The notes: generated from the sequence alone by a model not told the origin. Positions 9,013 to 18,235 are shown, counted from the first letter of the stretch. The stretch is DNA of 33,491 nt from Parvibacillus sp035426385 (GCA_035426385.1 DAOLZQ010000031.1:1-33491); one strand, 5' to 3'. Translations and numbers: made by a program.

Positions 9013-12000
9013 ATGAAAAGAAATCATTTTACAGATTATTTCAAACAGGGAATTAGTTTCGGTGCCCAAACAGTACTGTTACTATTTCTTTTATTTTTTT
9101 ACCAAAACAATGGTGTAGCGCAAGGGTGTACACCATCTTGTACTTCCACTAACATCTCAATTGAAGGGCCTTCAGATGATTGCCAGGCTGAAGTTACTCT
9201 AGGGATGGTGGCTACTTTTTCACCCGGGTGTGGTGCTACCTACCGAATCAATCTACGACCCACCATGACAGGCCCCATTCTGGAGACCGTGGACAATGGC
9301 GTACTCGTAGTAGATGGTTATTCAATCAGTGGTACTAACTATGACTACATTGGAAAGCATCTGGTCATCGAAGTAATAGACCTTACTTCTACCAACAGGT
9401 GCTGGAACTGGCATTTATTTGAAGACAAGTTGCCACCTGCTATTACATGTGAGACTGATACAGTTCCATGCTATGTGAATTATCAATTTGCCGGAGTAGA
9501 TGTGAACGATTGTTCTGGCCCAGTTCAGGTATTTACACTGGATGAAAGCATTACCGATCTGGATTGTTCAGAAGAGAATCTTGGTTTTCTGAAGAGAATC
9601 ATCCGTACTTACTATGCACAGGATGCAGCAGGTAATAAATCTGATACTTGTACTGATACCATTATTCTGGAAAGACCTGATGGAGATTCGATAAATTTCC
9701 CACGCATGGATACAGTATATTGTGATCAGGTATATCAGAAAGACGCTGCTGGTCATCCACACCCGAATGTAACCGGTATTCCTACTATTGGTTTAGGTAA
9801 ATATGCGCTGTGGCCAGCTGGAATAAATGTCTGTGGTCTGTTTACCGACTACACTGACCGTGTAATTAATCTGGGTTGTGATGTAAAAATCATGCGTACC
9901 TGGAATGTAAATGAATGGTACTGCGGTACTGATTATTTATATGATGGGGTACAGATCATATTGATCAGAGATACTACACCTCCAGCACTCACTGTGCCGG
10001 CTGATGTAACTGTGAATACAGGCAATAATACTTGCTCAGCAAACTTCACCGTACCTGCTGCAACTGCTACTGACAATTGTGCTGCTAATTTAAATTGGAA
10101 AGTCAACTATCCGGGTGGATTTAAAAATCAAAATGGTGGTTTTACCATCAATTTGCCGGTAGGTGCACACACTATTATATACACTGTCAATGACGGTTGT
10201 GTTAATCAATCGGTTGATTCTATGCACGTAACTGTTCGTGACGATGTTGCTCCCAATGTAATTTGTATTCAAGCTACTGTGGCTACTATACCTAATGGAT
10301 CAGAATATGTAAGGGTACCTGCTGCTTCGTTTGACGATGGTTCATGGGATAATTGCGGTCCTGTAACTCTGAAAGTTAGAAGAATGGTTCCTGATTGTAA
10401 TGGTGATAATTTTAGTCAAGCTATAGCTCCGGGATATGATTATCTTGATTTCTATTGCTGTGATATTACCTCTGAGCCAATTGTAGTAATTCTGAGAGTA
10501 ATTGACGCTTCAGGTAATTATGGCGAATGTATGGTGAATATCCGTATTCAGGATAAGACTCCACCACGTATCACCTGTCCTCCTGATTTCTCATTGTCTT
10601 GTAACTATGCTTACGATGAGTTGGATATCTATGATTTAGGTAAGACTTTCGGACGCATTATTACAGATGGATCTCCTTCCAGATATGGTGTGGTCAATAC
10701 AGACAGTGAAGTATATTATAGAGATAGCATCGATGGCAGAGCCACTGACAATTGTGGAGTTACTATCACTGAGACAGATGAAATAGACTCTTCAGACTGT
10801 GGTATCAGACTGATCGTACGAACGTTTACTGCTACAGATCCATTTGGAAATACTGCTTCTTGTACTCAGCGAATTCATATCTATAGATCACCATTGTATC
10901 TTGATATTGAGAATTTCAGAGCTCCACACGACACCATTATCATTAATGGCGCCTGTGCAGTAGATGACTTGTCGCCGGATGCATTGGGTGATTTCTACAG
11001 ACCGATCTATCTGGATGAAAGCGTATCAAGATGTTATAATCTGGCATACAGTTACAGAGATGAACTATATCAAATAGTAGATGGAGCTTGCTTCAAGATA
11101 CTGAGATACTGGACAGTAATTGACTGGTGCTATGCGGCTGAATACGGAATAGATGCAGCACTTGAGACTGCTGTAAGATATACCCAGACCATTAAGGTAA
11201 TGAATAATATTCCACCGGTTCTGCCTGTGATTGCAGACTTTACACTGTGTTCAAATGATTTAACTTGCCTATCTGAGAGATTAGATATCTCTACCTCAGC
11301 AACAGATGACTGTACACCGGCCAATCTGATCAGATACCAATACAGAATTGACCTGAATTATTCAGCATCAGGTGTAGCTACTTGGGATTACACAGGTAAT
11401 GGTAATCACATCAATCAAGAATTGCCGCTGGGTGTTCACCGTGTGTGCTTCTATGCAACTGACGGCTGTTCAAATGTTGCTGAAAGTTGTTTCACGATTA
11501 CAGTGAAAAACTGTAAGAAACCGACACCTGTAGCGCATATGCTGGTTACTGAGATCATGCCTTCTTCAGGTTCAATCACACTTCCGGTAAGATACTTCAA
11601 TGCAGGTTCATTCTCAGCATGTGGCGGCAAGATCAGATTGTCTTTCAGCTCAGATGTCAATGACACACTACGAACATTTACTTGTGATGATATCGGAAAC
11701 AATCCTCCGGCTTCAGTTGAATTCTGGGTTACAGATCAGTGGGGCAATCAGGATTATGTAGTCGTAACTATCATCATCCAGGATAACAATAATGTGTGTG
11801 ATACTACATTATTATCTAAACTATCAGGAAATATCCTTACTACACCGGGTTCTCAGGGTATCCCTAGAATCGATGTAAGCGCAGGAAGTAACATGAGTAC
11901 ACGTACAAGTGCAGAAGGACAATACAAATTTGGTTCTATCCAGTTTGGCAATACATATCAAGTAAAACCACATAGTGAATTGAATCCACAGAATGGTGTG

Positions 12001-13020
12001 GAAACAGGTGATATCATTAAAATCCAAAATCACATCCTCGGTAGAAAACAACTCGATGATGCATACAAAATGATAGCAGCTGACGTCACTATGGACAATG
12101 AAATAAAAGGTACCGATATCGTTGAGATCAGAAAATTGATTCTGGGTAAAACAGATAAATTTGCTTCCGGTCTGAGCTGGAGATTTGTTGACAAATCTTA
12201 CACCTTCCCGAATGGCAATCCATTTACCACTGCCTTCCCTGAAGCAATTACAGTTGTACCTAATACCTCTGTAAATAACATTGACTTCTACGGTGTGAAA
12301 CTGGGTGATGTAAATGGTAATGTAACCTTGAATTTCAATGACAAGCCGATCGAGATCAGATCTGATAAGCAGGTGACCTTCACTGCACAAGATCAAATCA
12401 TTCCGGCTAATGTTCCGACTACAATTGAACTTAATGTAGATCAACTGAATGATATCGAGGGATTCCAAATGGCTCTGCAAGCAGCACCTGGTGTGAATAT
12501 CACCGGTATGAGCAGCAGAAACATAGATTTCACTGATGATAACTACAATACTATCGAGAATAATACCAGAATGAGCTGGAACTCGAATGGTAGCTCTACT
12601 CAATCAGGCTCTGTAATGGTGACTTTGGTTTCCGACAAAACTATCAGACTGAGTGAAGCAATCAATGTAAATGATACTGAACTGAAAGGTATAGGTTATG
12701 GTAAAGATGATTCTGAATACGGAGTCGAGCTAAGGTTTGCTGAAACCGGCAACCATGGTGTAGTAGTCTACCAAAACCGTCCTAACCCATTCTCAGGAGA
12801 GACAGTAATTTCTTTCTCTTTACCTGAGCAACTGGATGTAACTGTACGAGTATATGATCTAAACGGAAAAGTTGTTTTCAACAAAGTTAGAACATATGCT
12901 GCAGGAGAAAACGAATTGCGACTGGAAGCATCTGACCTATCAGGCAGTGGCGTATTTATCTACGAAGTAAGTACTAAATACGGAACTGAAATGAAGCGAA
13001 TGATTCGCCTCCAGAACTAA
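9013..13020 (+). CDS. Giant secreted HYR-repeat protein, paralogue of the preceding gene
   Basis: A 1335-residue predicted T9SS cargo. A signal peptide (hydrophobic about 19-31, likely cleavage after VAQ near 36) is followed by Cys-rich Ig-like modules. Canonical HYR modules lie near 320-411 (TTPPALTVPADVTV) and 731-834. The C-terminal order repeats that of the upstream protein: carboxypeptidase-regulatory-like fold (about 934-995), dockerin-like helices (about 996-1056, DIIKIQNHILG and DIVEIRKLILG), cohesin-like domain (about 1120-1217, IEGFQMALQ) and T9SS type A domain (about 1250-1335, NRPNPF, VRVYDLNGKVV). The second dockerin-like loop reads DVTMDNEIKGTD, a weaker calcium loop than in the paralogue. 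Both start with the same unnamed N-terminal block that ends in a DKxPPxxxCE/TC sequence. This points to tandem duplication followed by divergence. Probable role is adhesion or matrix formation; partner unknown. Confidence 0.9.
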   Translation: MKRNHFTDYFKQGISFGAQTVLLLFLLFFYQNNGVAQGCTPSCTSTNISIEGPSDDCQAEVTLGMVATFSPGCGATYRINLRPTMTGPILETVDNGVLVVDGYSISGTNYDYIGKHLVIEVIDLTSTNRCWNWHLFEDKLPPAITCETDTVPCYVNYQFAGVDVNDCSGPVQVFTLDESITDLDCSEENLGFLKRIIRTYYAQDAAGNKSDTCTDTIILERPDGDSINFPRMDTVYCDQVYQKDAAGHPHPNVTGIPTIGLGKYALWPAGINVCGLFTDYTDRVINLGCDVKIMRTWNVNEWYCGTDYLYDGVQIILIRDTTPPALTVPADVTVNTGNNTCSANFTVPAATATDNCAANLNWKVNYPGGFKNQNGGFTINLPVGAHTIIYTVNDGCVNQSVDSMHVTVRDDVAPNVICIQATVATIPNGSEYVRVPAASFDDGSWDNCGPVTLKVRRMVPDCNGDNFSQAIAPGYDYLDFYCCDITSEPIVVILRVIDASGNYGECMVNIRIQDKTPPRITCPPDFSLSCNYAYDELDIYDLGKTFGRIITDGSPSRYGVVNTDSEVYYRDSIDGRATDNCGVTITETDEIDSSDCGIRLIVRTFTATDPFGNTASCTQRIHIYRSPLYLDIENFRAPHDTIIINGACAVDDLSPDALGDFYRPIYLDESVSRCYNLAYSYRDELYQIVDGACFKILRYWTVIDWCYAAEYGIDAALETAVRYTQTIKVMNNIPPVLPVIADFTLCSNDLTCLSERLDISTSATDDCTPANLIRYQYRIDLNYSASGVATWDYTGNGNHINQELPLGVHRVCFYATDGCSNVAESCFTITVKNCKKPTPVAHMLVTEIMPSSGSITLPVRYFNAGSFSACGGKIRLSFSSDVNDTLRTFTCDDIGNNPPASVEFWVTDQWGNQDYVVVTIIIQDNNNVCDTTLLSKLSGNILTTPGSQGIPRIDVSAGSNMSTRTSAEGQYKFGSIQFGNTYQVKPHSELNPQNGVETGDIIKIQNHILGRKQLDDAYKMIAADVTMDNEIKGTDIVEIRKLILGKTDKFASGLSWRFVDKSYTFPNGNPFTTAFPEAITVVPNTSVNNIDFYGVKLGDVNGNVTLNFNDKPIEIRSDKQVTFTAQDQIIPANVPTTIELNVDQLNDIEGFQMALQAAPGVNITGMSSRNIDFTDDNYNTIENNTRMSWNSNGSSTQSGSVMVTLVSDKTIRLSEAINVNDTELKGIGYGKDDSEYGVELRFAETGNHGVVVYQNRPNPFSGETVISFSLPEQLDVTVRVYDLNGKVVFNKVRTYAAGENELRLEASDLSGSGVFIYEVSTKYGTEMKRMIRLQN

Positions 13021-13046
13021 GATAACATATACTGTTTTTGGGATGA

Positions 13047-13082
13047 GCCCCTCCGGTCAATGGATCGGAGTGGGCTTTTTTT
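13047..13082 (+). terminator. Rho-independent terminator of the second giant gene
   Basis: GCCCCTCCG pairs with CGGAGTGGGC (one bulged T) around a 10-nt loop, followed by seven T. It lies 26 bases after the stop codon. Confidence 0.85.
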
Positions 13083-13148
13083 ATTTTTAGAAAGCAGAAA
13101 GATTATGGTGGGAATTTTAATTATTAGCTGAGTAAATCGGATTTTTTT

Positions 13149-13248
13149 GGGGGCTACCTCGAAGACTCCCTATGGTGAGTCTCTCGGTACCTGGCTATCC
13201 GCTATATAGCGGGCTTTGCCTCGCTATGCCGCTACTATCCTTGCCCCG
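13149..13248. repeat. GC-rich palindromic repeat element (REP-like)
   Basis: A roughly 100-bp GC-rich island inside AT-rich spacer. The first half folds into a long imperfect hairpin (GCTACCTCGAAGACTC near 13153-13168 against GAGTCTCTCGGTACC near 13177-13191). The second half has a perfect palindrome CCGCTATATAGCGG (13199-13212) overlapping a bulged stem TAGCGGGC/GCCTCGCTA (13207-13224), and a further CCGCTA copy. No ORF is present. The form suits a dispersed REP/RAYT-type or other non-coding repeat, but copy number cannot be judged from one window. Confidence 0.55.
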
Positions 13249-13313
13249 GTCTAATTAAATTATATAGGGTCAATGTATTTTTTACAATTAATGTATACTC
13301 AACGGAAATAGGT

Positions 13314-13553
13314 TTGACGATGTTAGTAAATTTTTATATGGAAAATAATCTATCGAAAGATATTAACAAACAACAAACAACAAACAACAAACAACAAACT
13401 GAAGACTTTAAACACAGTTTACAATGCATTTTCAAAGTAGGCTTTTCTGTTTTCAATTTATTTATATTAATTGAACTTCTCGATATGAGCTTAAGAGGAA
13501 AGAAATTTGGATTAATTTTTATTATTAATTGCTTAGTATTATTTTTTTATTAA
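13314..13553 (+). CDS. Small doubtful ORF containing a heptanucleotide repeat
   Basis: A 79-codon ORF with a Gln/Thr/Asn-rich stretch encoded by five AACAAAC units, followed by a hydrophobic C-terminal half (about 40-79) that could form one or two membrane helices. I recognise no family. A later in-frame ATG at 13338 is an alternative start. The composition of the second half is AT-driven, so this may not be a gene. Confidence 0.2.
   Translation: MTMLVNFYMENNLSKDINKQQTTNNKQQTEDFKHSLQCIFKVGFSVFNLFILIELLDMSLRGKKFGLIFIINCLVLFFY
13365..13399. repeat. Five perfect tandem copies of AACAAAC
   Basis: The 7-base unit AACAAAC is repeated exactly five times and then ends at T. Being a 7-mer it would shift the frame of any overlapping ORF when a copy is gained or lost. 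Confidence 0.9.
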
Positions 13554-13605
13554 TCATGCATGACTTAGATTGAAACAATTGTGGTATGCACTGTATTGAT
13601 ACAGA

Positions 13606-14454
13606 GTGAGAATTATTATTTTACTGGTTAGTGTGCTGCTGAGCGGTACACTTTTTTATAAGAAGATTTATTTGCCTCACGACCTGCATGAAGTGAGTGG
13701 AGTCTGTAGTCTTCCGGATGGCAGATTACTGTGGCTCAATGATGGTGGCAATAAGCCCTATCTTTATATTACTGATCTACAGGGTAAACTGGACAGTGTC
13801 ATCAAGTTGCCCCTTCGAAATCGGGATTGGGAAGAAATGACGAGCGATGATGATGGCAATCTGTATATAGGTGATTTCGGCAATAACGCAAATGACCGCC
13901 GTGATCTCATCATATACAAGCTGGATCCGACTTACAGAGTGATAGATTCTATTTTGTTTAATTATGAAGATCAGACTCTCTTTCCGCCCCCGATAGTAGA
14001 ACGACGATTTGATATGGAAGCAATGATCTGGAGTGATCACCGATTGCATCTCTTTTCAAAAAATAAAATGGGCAGCTACTTCATTTCCACTCACTATATG
14101 CTATCCGATACAGGTCGGCGACAGACAGCAGTAAAGGTGGAGGAACTTAAGCTGGCTCCATATATCGTCTCCGGTGCTGCACGCAAGCCCGGTACCAATG
14201 AGGTCATTATGTTGACTTATACATATCACTTTCGTTTGCAGTTTCTTCCCGACTCTCAGACTAGATTATATCGATTTCAGTTGGACAGTGCCACCCAGAG
14301 ATTACTCCCACAGCAGTCTCCATATAAAGTTTTACCCACTTGGCTGGCTTCCTCACAGTATGAGGCGATTGCCTGGTCCGGACCAGAGCATTTGGTCATA
14401 GCTGCTGAAGGTGGAAAAAAAAGGAGACCATTCTTTAGGATTGAAAGTAAATGA
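13606..14454 (+). CDS. Secreted beta-propeller-like protein of unknown function
   Basis: A 282-residue protein beginning at a GTG codon. The first 16 residues form a short hydrophobic signal or anchor. The body opens with LHEVSGVCSLPDGRLLWLNDGG and carries DDDGNLYIGDFGNN; such Ser-Gly / NDGG / GDFGNN strands with repeated blade-like spacing are typical of the secreted propeller proteins of Bacteroidota that resemble the SdiA-regulated/esterase-like propeller group. No catalytic motif is evident. It stands alone on the plus strand, 35 bases or more from other genes, and converges on the broken immunity-like gene. The family name is from recall and uncertain; that it is a real coding sequence is well supported by length and composition. 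Confidence 0.7.
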   Translation: MRIIILLVSVLLSGTLFYKKIYLPHDLHEVSGVCSLPDGRLLWLNDGGNKPYLYITDLQGKLDSVIKLPLRNRDWEEMTSDDDGNLYIGDFGNNANDRRDLIIYKLDPTYRVIDSILFNYEDQTLFPPPIVERRFDMEAMIWSDHRLHLFSKNKMGSYFISTHYMLSDTGRRQTAVKVEELKLAPYIVSGAARKPGTNEVIMLTYTYHFRLQFLPDSQTRLYRFQLDSATQRLLPQQSPYKVLPTWLASSQYEAIAWSGPEHLVIAAEGGKKRRPFFRIESK

Positions 14455-14524
14455 GAGAGCAATATGATTATTCATTTTTCTTTCCCATATGACTTCCAGA
14501 ACTCCGCTTCTCTCTTTTCTCTCT

Positions 14525-14935
14525 TTAGGTGTTTTTATATTCATCTCTGGCGATGGAGTCCAACGCTCTACTGGCGTAGTAATGGAGGCAGTGAGCAAGA
14601 ATTAATTTCTTAGTGGTGTCTCTGGGATTATCTATATTCCGATAGGGTTTAGGAATATTTCCACCTATATTTTTTCCCAATTGAATTTGATAATAAATGA
14701 TTGATAAATCCATCTCCATCGAACTGAGCAAATCCTTTATACTCATTAGTTCAAATATGGAGTCGTTTTGATATCCTTACCGAATACAAAAATAGAATAC
14801 AGCATCTTTAAAACCCGTTATCCACCGATTCTCATCCTGATTATACTTAAAGCTGGATCTCTTATTTGGGTAGCATCCTAATAGTACTATGGCAATAATG
14901 AGATATATAAACGATCTGTTTATCATATCCATCAT
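14525..14935 (-). pseudogene. Tai4-like immunity lipoprotein gene interrupted by one in-frame stop
   Basis: From an ATG at 14935 the frame encodes a lipoprotein signal with lipobox LLGC (Cys21) and a body reaching FKDAVFYFCIR. A TAA at 14777-14779 then breaks it. The same frame continues without any shift from GYQNDSIFELMS to a natural stop at 14525, giving about 135 sense codons in all. The pattern FKDAxFYxC, then a conserved middle with NIPKPY, then HCLHYYASRALDSIA is what I recall of Bacteroidota proteins assigned to the T6SS amidase-immunity Tai4 family. A single substitution from a Lys, Gln or Glu codon would create the stop. The downstream part has its own ATG at 14746, but that product would lack the signal and the first conserved block. 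No T6SS gene or cognate amidase is nearby. Sequencing error is an alternative to true decay. Confidence 0.6.
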
Positions 14936-15009
14936 GTAAGTTCAAAATGTCGATATAGTAGATTAACTATCTATAAAAAGATATGATTATGTTTTATACT
15001 TTTTAGTAA

Positions 15010-15777
15010 TTACAAATCTTTCCGACTGAATTTCGCTTTGGATAGTAAGTAGGGAACTGCTATCCAAAGTAGCATGGCGGCAATAGCAATAAATATTCCT
15101 AGAGTGGAACCAAAGAAGTCGCGGAATATGGCGCCGGTCATTCCCATCAGTGCAGATATATCCAGTTGGAGAAGCGCCATGATGCGCGCCATGTCAATGG
15201 GATTGAGAAAAGAAATTAATATCATCGGCTGTTCGATAGGGTAGTCTGCCAGTTGGAAAATAAGCAAGAGCACCAGCGCATCAAAGATCAGTGAGAAGAA
15301 AAGCCACAGCATGATAATCTTACCTACACCACGCGCCTTGTCTCGGGTACTCACTACCACCAGCATCGAAATCGCGGTAAAGATCAGCGTTAGGAATATT
15401 CCACTCAGCAATATAGTGATACCGCCTGCAGTCATTGCATACAGCAGCATCGGAATGCCAAAGCCCACTATCACACTGCCCACTAGTGCTACCGAGAGGC
15501 CGACAAACAGACCCGACCAGATGGTCGTGCGCCGCACCGGCTGGCTCACCAGGAGCTCGATAAATTCGGCTGAATTGTACAAGTATATTGTGGCAAATAC
15601 CATGCTGAAAAGCGGCACAATGAAGATGATGATATTCAGCATACTCACCAGTCCCTTGACTGCTGTGTCTTGCAGATTAAATACACTTAGTGAGGCCACC
15701 AGCAGAAATATGAGGTAGGCGATCATTATCTTATTACGAAGTATATCTGCCAGTATGTGTTTGATGATTCTACCCAT
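15010..15777 (-). CDS. nosY: NosY, permease of the nos ABC transporter
   Basis: A 255-residue integral membrane protein with six predicted helices and no soluble domain. NosY forms the membrane part of the NosFY complex, which works with NosD and NosL in copper delivery to, and assembly of, the CuZ centre of nitrous oxide reductase. The conserved ABC-2-type block SAEFIELLVSQPVRRTTIW (about 68-86) is typical of NosY-like permeases. It is the last gene of the operon and overlaps nosF by 8 bases, which implies translational coupling. Normal family length is about 270. Confidence 0.92.
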   Translation of the reverse strand: MGRIIKHILADILRNKIMIAYLIFLLVASLSVFNLQDTAVKGLVSMLNIIIFIVPLFSMVFATIYLYNSAEFIELLVSQPVRRTTIWSGLFVGLSVALVGSVIVGFGIPMLLYAMTAGGITILLSGIFLTLIFTAISMLVVVSTRDKARGVGKIIMLWLFFSLIFDALVLLLIFQLADYPIEQPMILISFLNPIDMARIMALLQLDISALMGMTGAIFRDFFGSTLGIFIAIAAMLLWIAVPYLLSKAKFSRKDL

Positions 15778-16483
15778 GTCTGTTTTTCATGATGTGTGCA
15801 ATAGCTTCAGTCAGATTGGTCTTACCGGAGAAGAGGTGAAGCTCTTCCAGGCTGTCATTGAACAGTATATTCCCGTCTTGGATAAATACGATTCGATTGA
15901 CTAGTTGATCCAGTTCACTCAGTACGTGTGATGTGATGAGGATAAGTTTTCCGGACTGCTGTGCTTGTATGATCTTGCTTTTCAGTATAAGTGATGACTC
16001 GGGATCGAGACCTGCTGTGGGTTCATCCAGGAATAATACCTCAGGATTAAAGAGAAAGGCCAGTGCAGCACTTACTTTCTGACGGGTACCACCTGAGAGC
16101 GTTCGCATCTTCTTATCCATCATGGTGTCTAATTGGAGGCTTTGTATCAATTCCCGGTCCTTCTCGCCCTTAAAGTCCCGCCTGATGTCCTGCATCAAGT
16201 CGAACACTTGACCGATACTCAGATTTTCTGGATACCTACCGATCTGCGGCATATAACCGATATTTTCTCTGTAGTGCCAGTCTTTAAATATTGATTTGCC
16301 ATCAAAGAAGATTTCTCCACTGCTGGGCAGCACCATGCCCAGAATGGACTTGACCAGTGTGGTCTTGCCGCTTCCATTGGGCCCGAGCAGTGCCACACAC
16401 TCTCCCTTAGAGAAATGTAGGTTGACCTGCTTGAGCACTTCCAACTTCCCAAAGTGCTTGGAGATGTTTTTTATTTCTATCAT
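15770..16483 (-). CDS. nosF: NosF, ATPase of the nos ABC transporter
   Basis: A 237-residue cytoplasmic ABC ATPase. Walker A GPNGSGKT (34-41), signature LSGGTRQK (129-136) and Walker B VLFLDEPTAGLD (149-160) are complete. The signature reads GGTRQ rather than GGQ, as is common in NosF and related copper/heme-maturation ATPases. It pairs with NosY and drives maturation of NosZ copper sites with NosD. It overlaps nosD by 4 bases (ATGA-type) and nosY by 8, so the three genes are translationally coupled. Confidence 0.93.
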   Translation of the reverse strand: MIEIKNISKHFGKLEVLKQVNLHFSKGECVALLGPNGSGKTTLVKSILGMVLPSSGEIFFDGKSIFKDWHYRENIGYMPQIGRYPENLSIGQVFDLMQDIRRDFKGEKDRELIQSLQLDTMMDKKMRTLSGGTRQKVSAALAFLFNPEVLFLDEPTAGLDPESSLILKSKIIQAQQSGKLILITSHVLSELDQLVNRIVFIQDGNILFNDSLEELHLFSGKTNLTEAIAHIMKNRHG

Positions 16484-17817
16484 ATCTGGTAGGGTTTCAT
16501 AGCCGGTGTATCATCTTTAAGATCCTCCGGTGTCAGACTGGGTATGATTCGCTCAGCTTTATCTATCAGTATCGAAATGAGACTGCGAAACAGTACCATG
16601 ACGATCGGATTGCTTTCTGTGATCATCGAGAAAAGACTGACGGGTCGGTAGGGTACATCACCTATGTGATCCCGATTGAGGTCGTATCCTTCGTATTTAT
16701 CCCAGTAATTGCGGCTAAATTTGCTGAGTACCAGACTACCGTTGGTACCCATGTCGAAAGTATTTGACTGGAAATTATTTGAATCGACTTTTATATCCAT
16801 CGAACTGGCCTGGATGCGCATGGCCCAACCATTTTGAATAAAGCTGTTTCGAACGATATTGATCCTGGAAGAGCCTTCGGACAGGATTCCCATGGTGTTG
16901 TTCTTAAATACATTGTCATAGATCTCACTATCTGAGATTTCTTTGAGTAAGAGGCCATACGCTGCATCACCCCAATTGTCCAAAAAGAGATTGTGCTTCA
17001 TGATGACATGATTAGTATACATCACCGCTACTCCTGACCCATTGTACTGGAAAGTATTGTGGATATAGGTATTGTGATGCGAAAACATGAAGTGCAGTCC
17101 GTACCTGTTGTTGTGCGTTGAGATATTCTCTTCAATGTGAGAATTAGTGACAAATTCAAAGTAAATACCATCTCTGTGTCCATTCAATCTATTTCCAAAA
17201 ATGGTGATACTATCTGCGCGCCAGCAGTGTATGGCGTTGCCTGAGATTTCTGTTGATTGCTGGCTCGCAGATACAGTATTATTTTTGGCTATACAATTTA
17301 CTGTCTGTGAGAATAAAATACCGAAATAATTATCCAATACGATGTTGTCACTCACGACAACATGGTGTGTCTCTATTATTTTTATGCCTGCATAATCCTC
17401 CATGGAAGAGTAGCCGGCATGCTGGACCTGAAGCCCCGAAATACTACTGCCTGCTGCTCTGATTTCAAAGATGCTCTTCTTTTGTTGTCCATCTATGATC
17501 GGTCGCCCTACGCCTCTAATAGTTAGTTTCTTGGTTATCTGAAGGTCGCTTTCCTTATAGGTGCCGGCATAAATCGTGATAGTATCTCCCCCTTTTGCAG
17601 CCGATATTGCTGATGAAATCGAACTATATTGTTTCCCTGATCCTACAGTTATATTTCTCGCTCCCAGTTCATAGGAACAGAATGTCATCAACAGTAGGAT
17701 GAGATACATCCCCAACTTATCAGGGAGTCTATTAAATAATTTAGAATACTTCAAAAACGTAACTTGGCTATTTAGGTAAATAAGGAAAGAAAATAAAACT
17801 TTACTTGAGTATTTCAC
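16480..17817 (-). CDS. nosD: NosD, periplasmic copper-maturation beta-helix protein
   Basis: A periplasmic right-handed beta-helix (CASH/PbH1 repeats). It contains the phrase GTYKESDLQITKKLTIRGVGRPIIDG near the start and repeated NxxxNNxxGxx rungs through the middle. NosD couples to NosFY and takes copper from NosL for CuZ assembly. The longest frame gives 445 residues and overlaps the nosL 3' end by 17 bases. A more natural signal peptide begins at the internal ATG at 17709 (residue 37, MYLILLLMTFCSYELGA), so the true product may be about 409 residues, closer to the family norm. Against this, the shorter start lacks a basic n-region, which the preceding NRLPDK would supply. The start is therefore unresolved. 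Confidence 0.92.
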   Translation of the reverse strand: MKYSSKVLFSFLIYLNSQVTFLKYSKLFNRLPDKLGMYLILLLMTFCSYELGARNITVGSGKQYSSISSAISAAKGGDTITIYAGTYKESDLQITKKLTIRGVGRPIIDGQQKKSIFEIRAAGSSISGLQVQHAGYSSMEDYAGIKIIETHHVVVSDNIVLDNYFGILFSQTVNCIAKNNTVSASQQSTEISGNAIHCWRADSITIFGNRLNGHRDGIYFEFVTNSHIEENISTHNNRYGLHFMFSHHNTYIHNTFQYNGSGVAVMYTNHVIMKHNLFLDNWGDAAYGLLLKEISDSEIYDNVFKNNTMGILSEGSSRINIVRNSFIQNGWAMRIQASSMDIKVDSNNFQSNTFDMGTNGSLVLSKFSRNYWDKYEGYDLNRDHIGDVPYRPVSLFSMITESNPIVMVLFRSLISILIDKAERIIPSLTPEDLKDDTPAMKPYQI

Positions 17818-18235
17818 TCCATTTCATCTCTTTACCAGAAAAGGTAGGGGCCACTTTTTTAACGTCTGATTGTGTAGCAAAAGCCGCAATATTTCCATTC
17901 ATAGGACTTTTAAAATCAGCGCTGGCATAATAGAAAGCATCCTTACAATTGAGGATATTCTTTTTATTCATGAAATCTGTGACGTAATAATTTTTTATAT
18001 CCGTTTTTTTGATTTTACCGCCATTTGCATAGTCCACCATGCAACGCATATCGTCAAATTTAAAGATTTTACCTTTTTGAGTTTCTATCTGTGCTGCAAA
18101 TCGAACATCTGAAATAACCATTTTACAGTGATCGCACTGGTCCTTACCAGACTTGAACGGCACCGGGCCGGATGTGCAGCCAAATAAACCGATTACCAAT
18201 ACCAAAAATAAATTACTAAATAAGGAGGATATCAT
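17801..18235 (-). CDS. nosL: NosL, outer-membrane-type copper chaperone lipoprotein
   Basis: A 144-residue lipoprotein with lipobox LFGC (Cys20). NosL binds Cu(I) and passes it to the NosDFY machine. The family copper motif CDHCKM (C34, C37, M39) and the block FDDMRCM (about 73-79) are present. The start ATG overlaps the stop of the upstream 195-aa gene in an ATGA junction. The order nosZ, 4-TM gene, nosL, nosD, nosF, nosY matches other Bacteroidota nos clusters as I know them. Confidence 0.92.
   Translation of the reverse strand: MISSLFSNLFLVLVIGLFGCTSGPVPFKSGKDQCDHCKMVISDVRFAAQIETQKGKIFKFDDMRCMVDYANGGKIKKTDIKNYYVTDFMNKKNILNCKDAFYYASADFKSPMNGNIAAFATQSDVKKVAPTFSGKEMKWSEILK

Noticed and set aside
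11824..12603. 259-codon minus-strand ORF
   Set aside because: It lies wholly inside the second giant gene, antisense, and its product has shadow-like composition with no domain.
15311..15718. 135-codon plus-strand ORF
   Set aside because: Antisense shadow of nosY; Ser/Thr/Ile-rich product with no family features.
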